A program made the translations under genes and the position numbers. A DNA stretch of 64,000 nt from Cedecea sp000277545 (GTDB lineage Bacteria > Pseudomonadota > Gammaproteobacteria > Enterobacterales > Enterobacteriaceae): NCBI GenBank assembly GCA_050847315.1, contig CP193791.1. The stretch is one strand, 5' to 3'. A model generated the notes under the pieces. The model had not been told where the DNA came from. It searched no databases and saw nothing but the letters and a program-made list of their open reading frames with translations. Positions 43,040 to 52,323 of the stretch are shown here, one piece after another. The first letter of the stretch is position 1; each line of letters starts with the position of its first letter.

Positions 43040-43449
43040 CAGATAGCATCCTGAAATGTAGGGGAAGTAGGGCCGATTTGCTTCCATGCATCCGCGATGT
43101 TTGCAAGTAATCTTTCGACTTCGGCGATGGCCTCTACGTCATTACGCAAATTAGCGTGTAGGAGACGCCTGACCATGTAATCGTAAAGATTCGCGAGGTT
43201 AGCGGGCAAATCTCCTCCGACATCCATATTCAGGCCGGCTTTCAGGCCATTATCAATAATGTTAATGGCTTTTGAGAGCGCCTCGCCTTTTTGCGGTATT
43301 TGTTCCTGTTCAAGAAACAAGCGTGCACGAACCAGGGCACTGAGTGCCCCATCGAACAACATCACCACGAGCTGGTGTGGACTGGCACTCATAACGGCGC
43401 TTTCCAGACCGACCTGTTGATAGGCTTGTACACCAGAACTCTTGTACAT
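43039..43449 (-). CDS. fliS: Flagellin export chaperone FliS
   Basis: 136 aa, as in E. coli. It starts MYKSSGVQAYQQVGLESAVM and has SASPHQLVVMLFDGALSALV, the conserved FliS helix. It caps the C terminus of FliC in the cytoplasm and prevents early polymerisation. It lies 9 bases after fliD. Confidence 0.97.
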   Translation of the reverse strand: MYKSSGVQAYQQVGLESAVMSASPHQLVVMLFDGALSALVRARLFLEQEQIPQKGEALSKAINIIDNGLKAGLNMDVGGDLPANLANLYDYMVRRLLHANLRNDVEAIAEVERLLANIADAWKQIGPTSPTFQDAI

Positions 43450-43458
43450 ACAAAATCC

Positions 43459-44880
43459 TTAGCTTTTGTTGAATTGCTGCGCCAGATAGTTCCCCATGTT
43501 TGTCATCGAGTTAACAAGGCTTGCCAGAGAAGTAAACTGTGCCTTGTAACGCGCCATGGTTTCGTCGATGCTGTCACTCATCGCCTGTTTACGATCGGCC
43601 ACGGTTTTCAATGTTGAGGTCAGGCCATCCTGCGCATTTTTAATCACGCCAGCGTTAATGGAGCTGGTGCTCAGCATATTGTTCAGTTTGGTATCCAGCT
43701 GTGTCGCAAACCCTGTCGTTTTCCCGTCGCCTACAAAGTAGTTAATAACGCCCTGCGGGTTGTCGGATAACGCTTTGGTTAATTGGGTATCATTGACTTT
43801 TAGCTGGCTGGAGCCATCCGGGGCCAGTACGGGATCCTGGGTAATGCCCAACTGCGCCATAATGCTGTAATCGCCGCCCTGTACCTGGGTCAGCATGCTA
43901 CGGATATCAGCCTGGATACCGCGTACGGTACTGTCCCCGACGAGTGCGCCGTTGTTTGGATCCTGAGCGGAACCTGGGTCAACTTTTACATATTTGGTCA
44001 CGGTAGCAATCGTTGACTGAAGGGTGTTATAGGCTTTAACCCAGTCATTAATCACTTTCTTGCTGGCATCGCTGGTACGCGCCACGCTCAGCGTTTCATC
44101 GGCCGTGCTCTTCGCCTTAAGGTTCAACGTTACGCCCGGCATGGCATCAGAGATGGTGTTGCTCTGACGCTCAATCATGACGCCGTTCACTTTCACCTGA
44201 GCATTTTGCGAAGCCGTTTGCTCTGTTAAAGCCCCGGTCTTGCTCGTTGAGTTGTACCCAATCACGCCCTGGAGCTGGTCATCACCGGTGACGGTGATGG
44301 TCATATCTGACTGCGTGCCGGTGCTCTTGGAAGCAATCATCAGGCGATAGTCGCCGTCGTTAGCTTTAACCACGGATGCTGAGACGTTTCCGCCCGCGGC
44401 GTTAATCGCTTTTGCAATACCGTTTAATGAGGTATCGCCGTCGGCAAGCGTCACGCTCAGTGGCTTAGTGGTGCCAGGCTGAGTAATCGTTATCGTACGT
44501 GTACCGCCGGTGGTCGCACCCTGCTGCGCAGTGTTGCTGCTGATGCTGCCGGTTGAGAGCACCTGAGCCTTCGCCATCTGCTGTACGTTAATTGTATAGT
44601 CAGCAAGGATAGCGTCACTGGTCGTGGTCGCGCTAAAAGCGGTATTGGTACTGGTGACGGAGGTAGACACCAGAGAACCCTTCGCTGTTAACGCGGCGGT
44701 AGCCGTTTCCAGTCCGGAAATCGCGGTTTTCAACTGACCAAAGGCGCTAAACTGGGCTTGATAAGTCTTTGTTTGTGTATCAAAGATGGTTAATTTTGTT
44801 TGTTCAGCCGTGTAAAGCTTATCGTAAGTATCCTGGAGGTTCAGGCTGGTACCTGCCCCGAGGCTTGAAATCGATGCCAT
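43459..44880 (-). CDS. fliD: Filament capping protein FliD (hook-associated protein 2)
   Basis: 473 aa (E. coli 468). It starts MASISSLGAGTSLNLQDTYD and ends SLVNSMTNMGNYLAQQFNKS; both terminal helices are conserved, while the centre (residues ~90-380) is Thr/Ser-rich and variable. A pentamer at the filament tip folds incoming flagellin. It is first in the fliDST operon and has a clear sigma-28 promoter (44919-44944). Confidence 0.97.
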   Translation of the reverse strand: MASISSLGAGTSLNLQDTYDKLYTAEQTKLTIFDTQTKTYQAQFSAFGQLKTAISGLETATAALTAKGSLVSTSVTSTNTAFSATTTSDAILADYTINVQQMAKAQVLSTGSISSNTAQQGATTGGTRTITITQPGTTKPLSVTLADGDTSLNGIAKAINAAGGNVSASVVKANDGDYRLMIASKSTGTQSDMTITVTGDDQLQGVIGYNSTSKTGALTEQTASQNAQVKVNGVMIERQSNTISDAMPGVTLNLKAKSTADETLSVARTSDASKKVINDWVKAYNTLQSTIATVTKYVKVDPGSAQDPNNGALVGDSTVRGIQADIRSMLTQVQGGDYSIMAQLGITQDPVLAPDGSSQLKVNDTQLTKALSDNPQGVINYFVGDGKTTGFATQLDTKLNNMLSTSSINAGVIKNAQDGLTSTLKTVADRKQAMSDSIDETMARYKAQFTSLASLVNSMTNMGNYLAQQFNKS

Positions 44881-44918
44881 TGATGTCTTCCTTTAAGTCG
44901 CTGGTAGTTTCATTCACT

Positions 44919-44944
44919 TATCGGCTGACTCAATGAAAAGTTTA
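44919..44944 (-). promoter_or_regulatory. Sigma-28 promoter of fliD
   Basis: In minus-strand sense, TAAACTTT (44944-44937), an 11-base spacer and GCCGATAA (44926-44919). The -10 is a perfect match to the FliA consensus and the -35 differs by one base. It lies ~39 bases before the fliD start. Confidence 0.93.
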
Positions 44945-45181
44945 CAGCCGGGGAAAAAAAATAATCAGCCGAATAGCAGGCAGTGGATCGGCCTTATATG
45001 ACGATTGTCGGAAAAGACGGTGACATTAATAGCGTGGTCGATGGCGTAAAGGGAGGCAAAGATATATTTTCTCAAATGCGCTAAGCCGCGTTTAAAAGTG
45101 TAGGAAAGGTTAAGTTTAGCGCGGGTTGTAAATTTAATTTCTTTATAATTCAGTCATTTGATTTTTTTTTATCATTAATTC

Positions 45182-45208
45182 TAAAGTTGGCACAGAGGGC
45201 GTCGATAA
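45182..45208 (+). promoter_or_regulatory. Sigma-28 promoter of fliC
   Basis: TAAAGTTG (45182-45189), an 11-base spacer and GTCGATAA (45201-45208), each one base from the FliA consensus TAAAGTTT-N11-GCCGATAA. The resulting leader before the fliC ATG (45281) is ~65 bases. Confidence 0.93.
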
Positions 45209-45280
45209 CCTTGTTGACGGTGAGAGACGCCGTGAGTGTTAGGCACCGAACCTAAACCCAATTTTTAAGGAATTAATACT

Positions 45281-46117
45281 ATGTCCGTAATCAATACTAA
45301 CCTGCTGTCCCTGACTACTCAGAACAACCTGAGCAAAGCTCAGTCTTCCCTGGGTACCGCTATCGAGCGTCTGTCTTCCGGTATGCGTATCAACAGCGCG
45401 AAAGACGATGCTGCTGGTCAGGCGATTGCCAACCGTATGACTTCCCAGGTTAAGGGTATGACTCAGGCGGCTCGTAACGCTAACGACGGTATCTCTCTGG
45501 TTCAGACCGCTGAAGGTAACCTGAACGAGATCAACACCAACTTACAGCGTATCCGTGAACTGTCCCTGCAGGCCGCGAACGACACCAACGGCACCACTGA
45601 CCTGGCATCCGTACAGACTGAAATCACCCAGCGTCTGTCTGAAATCGACCGCATCGCAGGCGGCGCTTCTTTCAACGGCAAAAACCTGCTGAACGGTTCC
45701 GTAACTACTGGCTTGAACATTCAGGTTGGCGCTAACACCACCTCTAACGATACCATCGTTATCGGCAGCGACTCTCTGATCAACGCATCTTCCGGTAGCC
45801 TGAGCACTGGTCTGAGCACCGCTATTACCGACCACTCTAGCGCGCAGGCTGTTGTTTCTGCTGCTGATGCTGCTATCGCGAAAATCGATACTGCACGTTC
45901 TAACATGGGTGCGATTCAGAACCGTTTCGAATCTACCATCAACAACCTGAACAACTCCATCACCAACCTGTCTGCTGCTCAGTCCCGTATCCAGGACGCT
46001 GACTACGCGACCGAAGTATCCAACATGAGCCGCGCGCAGATCCTGCAGCAGGCTGGTACTTCTGTACTGTCTCAGGCAAACCAGGTTCCACAGGCGATGC
46101 TGTCCCTGCTGCGTTAA
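45281..46117 (+). CDS. fliC: Flagellin FliC (short form)
   Basis: 278 aa, against 498 in E. coli K-12. The D0/D1 ends are intact: MSVINTNLLSLTTQNNLSKA, ERLSSGMRINSAKDDAAGQA and, at the C terminus, IQDADYATEVSNMSRAQIL with ...QAMLSLLR. The centre (residues ~140-190, VTTGLNIQVGANTTSNDTI onward) is only a short Ser/Thr/Asn-rich loop; domains D2 and D3 are missing. Short flagellins are common where the filament is glycosylated, and a putative modification island follows. Codons are of the highly expressed type. Confidence 0.97.
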   Translation: MSVINTNLLSLTTQNNLSKAQSSLGTAIERLSSGMRINSAKDDAAGQAIANRMTSQVKGMTQAARNANDGISLVQTAEGNLNEINTNLQRIRELSLQAANDTNGTTDLASVQTEITQRLSEIDRIAGGASFNGKNLLNGSVTTGLNIQVGANTTSNDTIVIGSDSLINASSGSLSTGLSTAITDHSSAQAVVSAADAAIAKIDTARSNMGAIQNRFESTINNLNNSITNLSAAQSRIQDADYATEVSNMSRAQILQQAGTSVLSQANQVPQAMLSLLR

Positions 46118-46138
46118 TTTCGCAGACCGCTACAAGAA

Positions 46139-46167
46139 AGGTTGCTGGAAACAGCAGCCTTTTTTTG
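46139..46167 (+). terminator. fliC terminator
   Basis: GGTTGCTG, a GAAA loop, CAGCAGCC and seven T. It lies 22 bases after the fliC stop. Confidence 0.92.
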
Positions 46168-46203
46168 TTTTTGCCAAAAGGGGAGGCGCAGGGCGTTTTT
46201 AAT

Positions 46204-46266
46204 ATGAAGGTTAAGCCGTTAATTTCGGTTTTGTTCAGCGCATTATGCTTACTGGGCGGGTGCTAG
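46204..46266 (+). CDS. Minimal lipoprotein-like ORF ending at the lipobox cysteine
   Basis: 20 codons encoding MKVKPLISVLFSALCLLGGC followed directly by TAG. This is a complete lipoprotein signal peptide with a perfect LLGGC lipobox and nothing after the Cys. An AGGG lies about ten bases before the ATG. Beyond the TAG the frame stays open for 18 codons (HQTITRLAKYC...). It may be a truncated lipoprotein gene with a nonsense codon, or chance. Confidence 0.3.
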   Translation: MKVKPLISVLFSALCLLGGC

Positions 46267-46315
46267 CATCAGACAATCACCCGTCTGGCAAAATATTGCA
46301 ACCTAAAGGACAGTT

Positions 46316-47743
46316 ATGAATAGTTTCTCCCGCACTCGGGCAATGCATCAATATTACCGCGATCTGTTTACCCGGGCGATTCACCTGCCGGAAGCCGATG
46401 CTTTACCTGCGTGGCTGGTGACCGAAGTCCTTAATTTTGCCAATCCTGATTTTGCTGCCCTCGACGATAAATTAAACCAGGCACAGACGGGGTTGAATCT
46501 CGAGCAAGACAGAGCGTTAAAGCTGATGATGGGGGCGATTATTCTGTCAAATGTGGCGCTCTGCGGCCCATCTGGAGAAAAGTCGCAGGCGGTTGACGCG
46601 GAGAATGTTGAGAAAATCACGCAATGTATCGTTGAAGCGCTTAAGCTTGACGGGAATAAAAATTATCTGGTTGCCGCCGTTCAGATCCTGTTCCGCATTA
46701 ATGAAATAAACTCCGCCGTTTTCCTTATTTCCAATAATCTTTCCGAGCTCAGTGAGTCACCCGTTGCGCTAAAAATTCTCTTGCTCATCTGCCTGATGGA
46801 AGAAGATTTTAATCAGGCCTATGTCATTATTCAGCAGCTCACTGAGAACATGGCGCTTATCGGGGAAGATCCTATGGCGCTGCTGATGGTTGTCACGGCT
46901 ATCTACAAGCTGGGAGGCCGCCCGGATTCCTTTATCGATTTTAGCCCGTTAGACGTGCCTGACTGGCAGCCTGACGCTGGCCGTTATAGCTGGTTAATTG
47001 AGCCGGTAAATAACAATAAAACTACCGTGCTGGTCGCTTGCGATGGCGCCGGCTTTACCGCTCATGGCCTGCCGCTGCTGCTTTCTCTGTTCGACACCAA
47101 TCGCGACGAGCTTAACGTTCATTTCCATATTTACAACTGTGATGCTGGACTGGCCCAGCAGATTACGGGGCTTCGCAACGCGATGCCTGAGCTGGCTATT
47201 TCGTTAAGCAGCGAGGCAGTGACTCCGGGAACGGCAGCGAATGTGCACTATGCCAGTCGCCGGCTGGTCTTTTTATCTCATGCGCTGGAAAAAATGACCA
47301 CGCCTGTCCTGCTGCTCGAGGCGAACAGCCTCGTCAGGAAGTCGTGGGCCGGGATGGAAGGGCAGTTAGATGTGAAAGATTTACTGCTGACCTGGGATGA
47401 AACCGCGCCGTTCTGGGCGTCGATTCTGGCGGCGTGTCTCTATTGTGAAGGGGGCGAGCTGTCGACGAAATATCTGGCCGCCGTGGCCCGGTTTATCGAT
47501 CGCAATTTACAGCGCAACAATGCTGAACGGTTTCTCGATCAAGTGGCACTGGCCGCTGTCGAAAATGAGCTTAGTGCACTGGATAAAATGGCAATAGGCC
47601 GGGCTCAGCCGCATACGCTGGTGGATGCGGCACACGGCGAGGACGCGTTTAGTTGGATACTGGCTCACTCCGGGGTTGAGAGTGAGGATTACCGTCGATA
47701 CAAAGCGTCGCTGTTGGAAAAGTACAGCGCGTTAATCGGTTGA
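46316..47743 (+). CDS. Putative flagellin-modification protein with glycosyltransferase-like C-terminal half
   Basis: 475 aa; AAAGGA precedes the ATG. I do not recognise a named family. Residues ~1-220 look all-helical, with repeat-like pairs (LVAAVQILFRINEINSAVFL, LKILLLICLMEEDFNQAYVI). Residues ~235-475 have an alternating pattern like a GT-A fold: TTVLVACDGAGFTAHGLPLL at its start, a VHFHIYNCD strand, and TPVLLLEANSLVRKSW where GT-A enzymes usually have LDxD. The DxD is replaced by EAN, so metal-dependent catalysis is doubtful. It is first in a plus-strand set after fliC, 24 bases before the OGT-domain gene. Role in flagellin glycosylation is inferred from position. Confidence 0.6.
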   Translation: MNSFSRTRAMHQYYRDLFTRAIHLPEADALPAWLVTEVLNFANPDFAALDDKLNQAQTGLNLEQDRALKLMMGAIILSNVALCGPSGEKSQAVDAENVEKITQCIVEALKLDGNKNYLVAAVQILFRINEINSAVFLISNNLSELSESPVALKILLLICLMEEDFNQAYVIIQQLTENMALIGEDPMALLMVVTAIYKLGGRPDSFIDFSPLDVPDWQPDAGRYSWLIEPVNNNKTTVLVACDGAGFTAHGLPLLLSLFDTNRDELNVHFHIYNCDAGLAQQITGLRNAMPELAISLSSEAVTPGTAANVHYASRRLVFLSHALEKMTTPVLLLEANSLVRKSWAGMEGQLDVKDLLLTWDETAPFWASILAACLYCEGGELSTKYLAAVARFIDRNLQRNNAERFLDQVALAAVENELSALDKMAIGRAQPHTLVDAAHGEDAFSWILAHSGVESEDYRRYKASLLEKYSALIG

Positions 47744-47767
47744 GTCTGCATTTATTTCTTCAAAATA

Positions 47768-50700
47768 ATGGATAAGCATAACGTGAGTCAGTATTACCCG
47801 GATCATCGTATTTCGCCCGTTGCTATTCAGTCTGCGGCCTGCGTCTACCATCTTTCTACGGTGGAGCCTGCGCACGCTCGCGTGCTGGAAATAGGGTGCG
47901 GCGAGGGAGGATGCATTACGGCCCACGCGCTGGCGTACCCGGAAAGCCAGGTGATGGGGATTGATATTGATGAAAGCTTGATTGCCGCAGGGCAGCGCCA
48001 TACTCAGGCATTAGGGATCAGCAATATTGAGCTGTTCTCCGCCGGACTTGGGGATATTCTCGCCACCGAAGGCGGGCAGTTTGACTACATCGTGATTCGC
48101 GGTGTTTTCTCTTTACTCGGCCGCCAGGAGCGAGAGGCACTCTTGCTCTGGTGCCGCCAAAATCTTTCTGCCTCCGGCGTGGTCTGCCTGCACTGGTATC
48201 CCTCCACCGGCGAACCTGAGACCACGGCCATTCGCGAGGCGCTTAGCTACCATGCAGCCCGGGGCGCGAATGCCGATCCTGAGTCTCAGGTTAATGCTGC
48301 GCGAGGCATGCTGAGCTATCTGGCGATGACGCTACCGGAAGGGACACTTAAAGCCCAGGTTGAAGAGGCTGAGAAAGAGAGCGATCTTGCCCTGACCCTG
48401 CGTTATCTCTCTCCGACCACGGCAGCCTTGTCTTTTACTGAGTTTTGCCATCAGGTCAGCGACCTGGGATTGCACTACGCTGGCGATGCCGTGCCTCAGT
48501 ATGAGCTGCCGCGCGCTTATGGTGAAAAGGTCGCAACGCTACACGCCCTCGTCGCCGGACAGCAGCGCATCGCCGCCCAACAATATCTTGATTTTGCGGT
48601 ATCGCGTACCGAACGCTTTAGTCTGCTCAGTGCGATCAGAGCCGAAGAACACTTTCCGGCATTGCCTGACAGTTCGCGCCTCGAATCACTTCATTGGGCG
48701 GGAAACTTTAGCCGCAAAATGAATGAGAATGGGGCGATATACAACGGCCATATTGGCGGGGATGGGCAGCAATCCAGTAGTGAGAATCCGATCACTTTAC
48801 GCATTCTGGATCTGCTTGGGGCTGCCTGGCCATTCAGCCTGAGCGTTGAACAGTTGGTCATTAACTGCCGCAAGCCGGAAGACAATACCGACGTGCGCGA
48901 GGCAGTGCTGAAAGTGCTGGAAGATCTGTATCTCACTCAGCCGGCGGGACTCTACTGGCGCTGTACTCCAGGCGCGTATGATCGGGCTGAAAATGACACG
49001 CTACAGCCCATTTTATCGCTGAAAAATGGCGTGCCAGAAGGGAATGCTTCGCAAGTTTATAGAAACCTCTGGGGCGATGAATTTTCTGTCACGCCGGAAG
49101 AATGGCGCTATTTGCAACACGGTTTAGCCGGTGTGGATGCCGAGGCGTGGCAGTGTTTTATGTCGCTACGTAAAAAAGGCGCGTTGACGGGGTCTCCGAC
49201 TGCCTGGAAAAAGCACTACCAGCTTTTTTTACGTACGGGGAAAACACAATTTTTGCTGCCGCTGTTGAACAATTTGCTGCTGCTGAGTGTTTCCATATCG
49301 CGAGGTGGCTTGCTTAGCAAAGATGTTAATGACTTACCCCAGCGTGAATCAGAACACACGGAAGACACTTACGACCGGATTAACCGTTTAATTCGTGAGA
49401 AAAAGATTCAGGATGCGAAAACCTGTGCTGAGAAGCTGCTGAAAGAGAATCCGGAGGATATTGCCGCGCTGCGCTGTTATTCGCGAACGCTTGTGCTGTC
49501 CAATCGCTGGGATGAAGCAAAAGAAGTGCTTTGTCGGCTGATGGGACACTATTTCTCCAGTCTGGATATTTATTACGATCTGGCGACAGGGCTACAGAAA
49601 ACAAACCAACATTATTACGCGATTCTTCTTCTGCAGGGGTTGTTAAGGCTGGAAGATAAAAACGTCAATTTCTGGCATAGCCTTGCGTACTCATATTATC
49701 AGCTGGGTGAAATGTCCCTGGCAGAAAAATGCTCTCGTGTTTCGTTGCGCTGCGACGAGGTGAAAGCGATTCACTATGCCACGATGGGGGTGATTCTCAG
49801 CGATAGCCAAAAACTTGACGAGGCTGCCTGGTTTCTTAACAAAGCGATAGCGCTGGAACCGAGTAATTTTGATTACTTTACCGCACTGCTGTTTGCAATG
49901 ACCCACGACCATAAGGTCACGGCAGAGCAGCTTTACCAGAAACATCTGCAATACGGTGAGACGGTAGGAGCATGGGCCGCGGCCTGTCATCTGCAACTGC
50001 CTTATCGGGGTATAAAGAATCCTGATAAAAAACTGCGCGTGGGCTTTGTTTCCGGAGATTTACGCAAGCATCCCGTGAGCCACTTCCTGGCGCCGTTCTG
50101 GGATGGGCTGGACAGAAATCATTTCGAGCTGGTGGGGTACAGCACCTCTTATGTTCATGATGAGGTCACTGAACATTTTGCAGCCGGTTCCGTGCTATGG
50201 CGGCAGGTGGACAAGCTAAGCAACCAGCAGCTTGCCGAACAGGTTTATCATGACGGGATTGATATTCTGTTTGATCTCTCGGGCCACACCTCTGACAACC
50301 GTCTGCCGGCATTTGCGCTTCGCCCCGCACCGGTGCAAATCTCCTGGATTGGCTACCCTGGCACAACCGGTTTGAAAACGATGGATTACCGCATTGTGAC
50401 CGCGACGCTCGCTGAGCCAGCCGATCTTGAACAGCAGCTGACCGAAAGCATCATGTTTATTGAGATGCGTAAGTTCTTTGAGCCCGATCCGCAAAGCCCT
50501 GATATCGAAACTCTCCCGGCGCTTAAAAACGGTTACCTCACCTTCGGCAGCTTTAATCGCCCTAAAAAGATCAACGATGAAGTCCTCAGAGTGTGGGCCT
50601 CAATTCTGGCACAGTCTCCGGACGCCAAATTTGTTATCGGTTTTATGAACGATGAAAAAATGGTGGCCGAGATGACGAGGAAACTCGAGCTGCTGGGTAT

Positions 50701-51136
50701 TGCGCCGTCGCGCCTGATATTCAAGAAAAGAGCGCCGCTGCTTGATTATCTGGCTTACCACAATGAAATCGACATTTTACTGGATGCATTTCCCTACTCT
50801 GGCGGTACCACCAGTAACCACGCCTGCTGGATGGGCGTGCCAACGCTGACGCTGTGCGGTGCCACGATGGCTGCCCGACAGGGCGTCGATATTATGCGCA
50901 TTCATGGGCTGGAAAACTTTATTGCCTACAGCGAAGAGGATTACATCCAGAAGGCGCTGAGCTGGGGCGACCGGCTCCCTGAACTGAATGAAATACGCAT
51001 GACAATGCGTGAAAGAATGCCGGCGGAAACCGCGGATGGCTTTAACGTCGCCGGTACATTTGGACGCGCATTGCGGGAAGCATGGCGAATTTACTGTGCC
51101 GGTGAAGCGCACCGTACGTTCACAGTATTGGAATAA
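47768..51136 (+). CDS. Three-part methyltransferase - TPR - OGT-type (GT41) glycosyltransferase
   Basis: 1122 aa. Residues ~35-200 are a class I SAM methyltransferase (RVLEIGCGEGG, then VMGIDIDESL), followed to ~330 by a segment like the regulatory domain found behind such methyltransferases. Residues ~535-735 are TPR-like helical repeats (AKTCAEKLLKENPEDIAALR, AAWFLNKAIALEPSNFDYF). Residues ~753-1110 are a GT41 catalytic domain: LRVGFVSGDLRKHPVSHFL with the active-site His, FGSFNRPKKINDEVLRVW with the UDP-binding Lys, and YSGGTTSNHACWMGVPTLTL. GT41 enzymes add sugars to Ser/Thr. Placed by fliC, it is the likely flagellin O-glycosyltransferase, with a fused methyltransferase that could decorate the glycan. 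Confidence 0.85.
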   Translation: MDKHNVSQYYPDHRISPVAIQSAACVYHLSTVEPAHARVLEIGCGEGGCITAHALAYPESQVMGIDIDESLIAAGQRHTQALGISNIELFSAGLGDILATEGGQFDYIVIRGVFSLLGRQEREALLLWCRQNLSASGVVCLHWYPSTGEPETTAIREALSYHAARGANADPESQVNAARGMLSYLAMTLPEGTLKAQVEEAEKESDLALTLRYLSPTTAALSFTEFCHQVSDLGLHYAGDAVPQYELPRAYGEKVATLHALVAGQQRIAAQQYLDFAVSRTERFSLLSAIRAEEHFPALPDSSRLESLHWAGNFSRKMNENGAIYNGHIGGDGQQSSSENPITLRILDLLGAAWPFSLSVEQLVINCRKPEDNTDVREAVLKVLEDLYLTQPAGLYWRCTPGAYDRAENDTLQPILSLKNGVPEGNASQVYRNLWGDEFSVTPEEWRYLQHGLAGVDAEAWQCFMSLRKKGALTGSPTAWKKHYQLFLRTGKTQFLLPLLNNLLLLSVSISRGGLLSKDVNDLPQRESEHTEDTYDRINRLIREKKIQDAKTCAEKLLKENPEDIAALRCYSRTLVLSNRWDEAKEVLCRLMGHYFSSLDIYYDLATGLQKTNQHYYAILLLQGLLRLEDKNVNFWHSLAYSYYQLGEMSLAEKCSRVSLRCDEVKAIHYATMGVILSDSQKLDEAAWFLNKAIALEPSNFDYFTALLFAMTHDHKVTAEQLYQKHLQYGETVGAWAAACHLQLPYRGIKNPDKKLRVGFVSGDLRKHPVSHFLAPFWDGLDRNHFELVGYSTSYVHDEVTEHFAAGSVLWRQVDKLSNQQLAEQVYHDGIDILFDLSGHTSDNRLPAFALRPAPVQISWIGYPGTTGLKTMDYRIVTATLAEPADLEQQLTESIMFIEMRKFFEPDPQSPDIETLPALKNGYLTFGSFNRPKKINDEVLRVWASILAQSPDAKFVIGFMNDEKMVAEMTRKLELLGIAPSRLIFKKRAPLLDYLAYHNEIDILLDAFPYSGGTTSNHACWMGVPTLTLCGATMAARQGVDIMRIHGLENFIAYSEEDYIQKALSWGDRLPELNEIRMTMRERMPAETADGFNVAGTFGRALREAWRIYCAGEAHRTFTVLE

Positions 51137-51176
51137 GGCGCGGGCCGCGCCAACTGGTTTCACACCGAGGTGTACT

Positions 51177-52304
51177 ATGAAAAATATTTTTGTTACCAGC
51201 CCTCTGCTTCCGCCCCTGGAGGAATTTGTTCCTTATCTCGAGCAAATCTGGGGGAACAGGCACCTGACCAACAACGGGCCATTTCATCAGCAGCTTGAGC
51301 AGGCGCTGGCCGATTATCTGGGTGTAAAATATCTTTCGCTGTTTTCTAACGGCACGCTGGCGTTGCTGACCGCTTTCCAGACGCTGCGGCTGAGCGGCGA
51401 AGTGATAACCACGCCTTACTCATTTGTGGCGACATCGCACAGTCTCTTATGGAATGGCCTGACGCCGGTCTTTGCTGATATTGATCCGCAGACGTTCAAT
51501 ATTAACGCCGACGCGATTGAGGCGCTTATCACCCCACAAACTACGGCCATTATGCCGGTGCACTGTTATGGTATTCCCTGCGACGTGGATAAAATTCAAC
51601 GTATCGCCGACACCTATGGTCTCAAAGTTATTTACGACGCGGCCCACGCCTTTGGTGTGAAGCAGAACGGCAGCAGCATCCTGAACTGCGGTGATTTGTC
51701 TATCCTGAGTTTCCACGCCACTAAAGTGTTTAATACCATCGAAGGCGGGGCGATTATCTGCCCGGATGCCAGAACCAAAAAACGCATTGATTACCTGAAA
51801 AACTTCGGTTTTGCCGACGAAACCACGGTAATTGCGCCGGGCATTAACGCGAAAATGAATGAAGTGCAGGCGGCGTTTGGCCTGCTGCAGCTCCAGCATA
51901 TTGACGGCGCCTTAAGCGCCCGGGCCGACATTTATCAGCGCTACTGTGAAGGTCTGGCCGATATTCCTGGCCTTGAGTTTTATACCCAGAGAAGCGATTA
52001 CGAGTGGAACCACGCTTACTATCCCGTGCTGATAGATGAACGGTTCCCGGTGAGCCGCGACGCACTTTATGACGCGTTAAAAGAAGAGGGGATTTATACC
52101 CGGCGCTATTTCTATCCGCTCATCAGCTCCTTCGCCATGTACCGGCATTTACCGTCCTCCGCCGCGGAGCATCTGCCGGTAGCCAACGACCTGGCTAACA
52201 AGGTGCTGTGTTTGCCGATATTCCCGGATCTCGAGGGAGAAGAGCAGCAGCGTATTATTACGGCAGTTAGGCGGATTGCTCAGGGGCAAAGCGTCGCCGC
52301 CTGA
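51177..52304 (+). CDS. DegT/DnrJ/EryC1/StrS-family sugar aminotransferase
   Basis: 375 aa, PLP-dependent. I chose the ATG at 51177 (MKNIFVTSPLLPPLEEFVPY); the frame runs upstream into the previous gene without support. Landmarks: NRHLTNNGPFHQQLEQAL, SNGTLALLTAFQTL, YDAAHAFG with the pyridine-binding Asp, SFHATKVFNTIEGGAI with the PLP Lys, and MNEVQAAFGLLQL. It would transaminate a nucleotide-linked 3- or 4-keto-6-deoxy sugar (VioA-like reaction), providing an amino sugar for flagellin. It lies 40 bases after the glycosyltransferase gene and ends at a bidirectional terminator. Confidence 0.88.
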   Translation: MKNIFVTSPLLPPLEEFVPYLEQIWGNRHLTNNGPFHQQLEQALADYLGVKYLSLFSNGTLALLTAFQTLRLSGEVITTPYSFVATSHSLLWNGLTPVFADIDPQTFNINADAIEALITPQTTAIMPVHCYGIPCDVDKIQRIADTYGLKVIYDAAHAFGVKQNGSSILNCGDLSILSFHATKVFNTIEGGAIICPDARTKKRIDYLKNFGFADETTVIAPGINAKMNEVQAAFGLLQLQHIDGALSARADIYQRYCEGLADIPGLEFYTQRSDYEWNHAYYPVLIDERFPVSRDALYDALKEEGIYTRRYFYPLISSFAMYRHLPSSAAEHLPVANDLANKVLCLPIFPDLEGEEQQRIITAVRRIAQGQSVAA

Positions 52305-52323
52305 CTGGGTGATTGGCGGGAAT

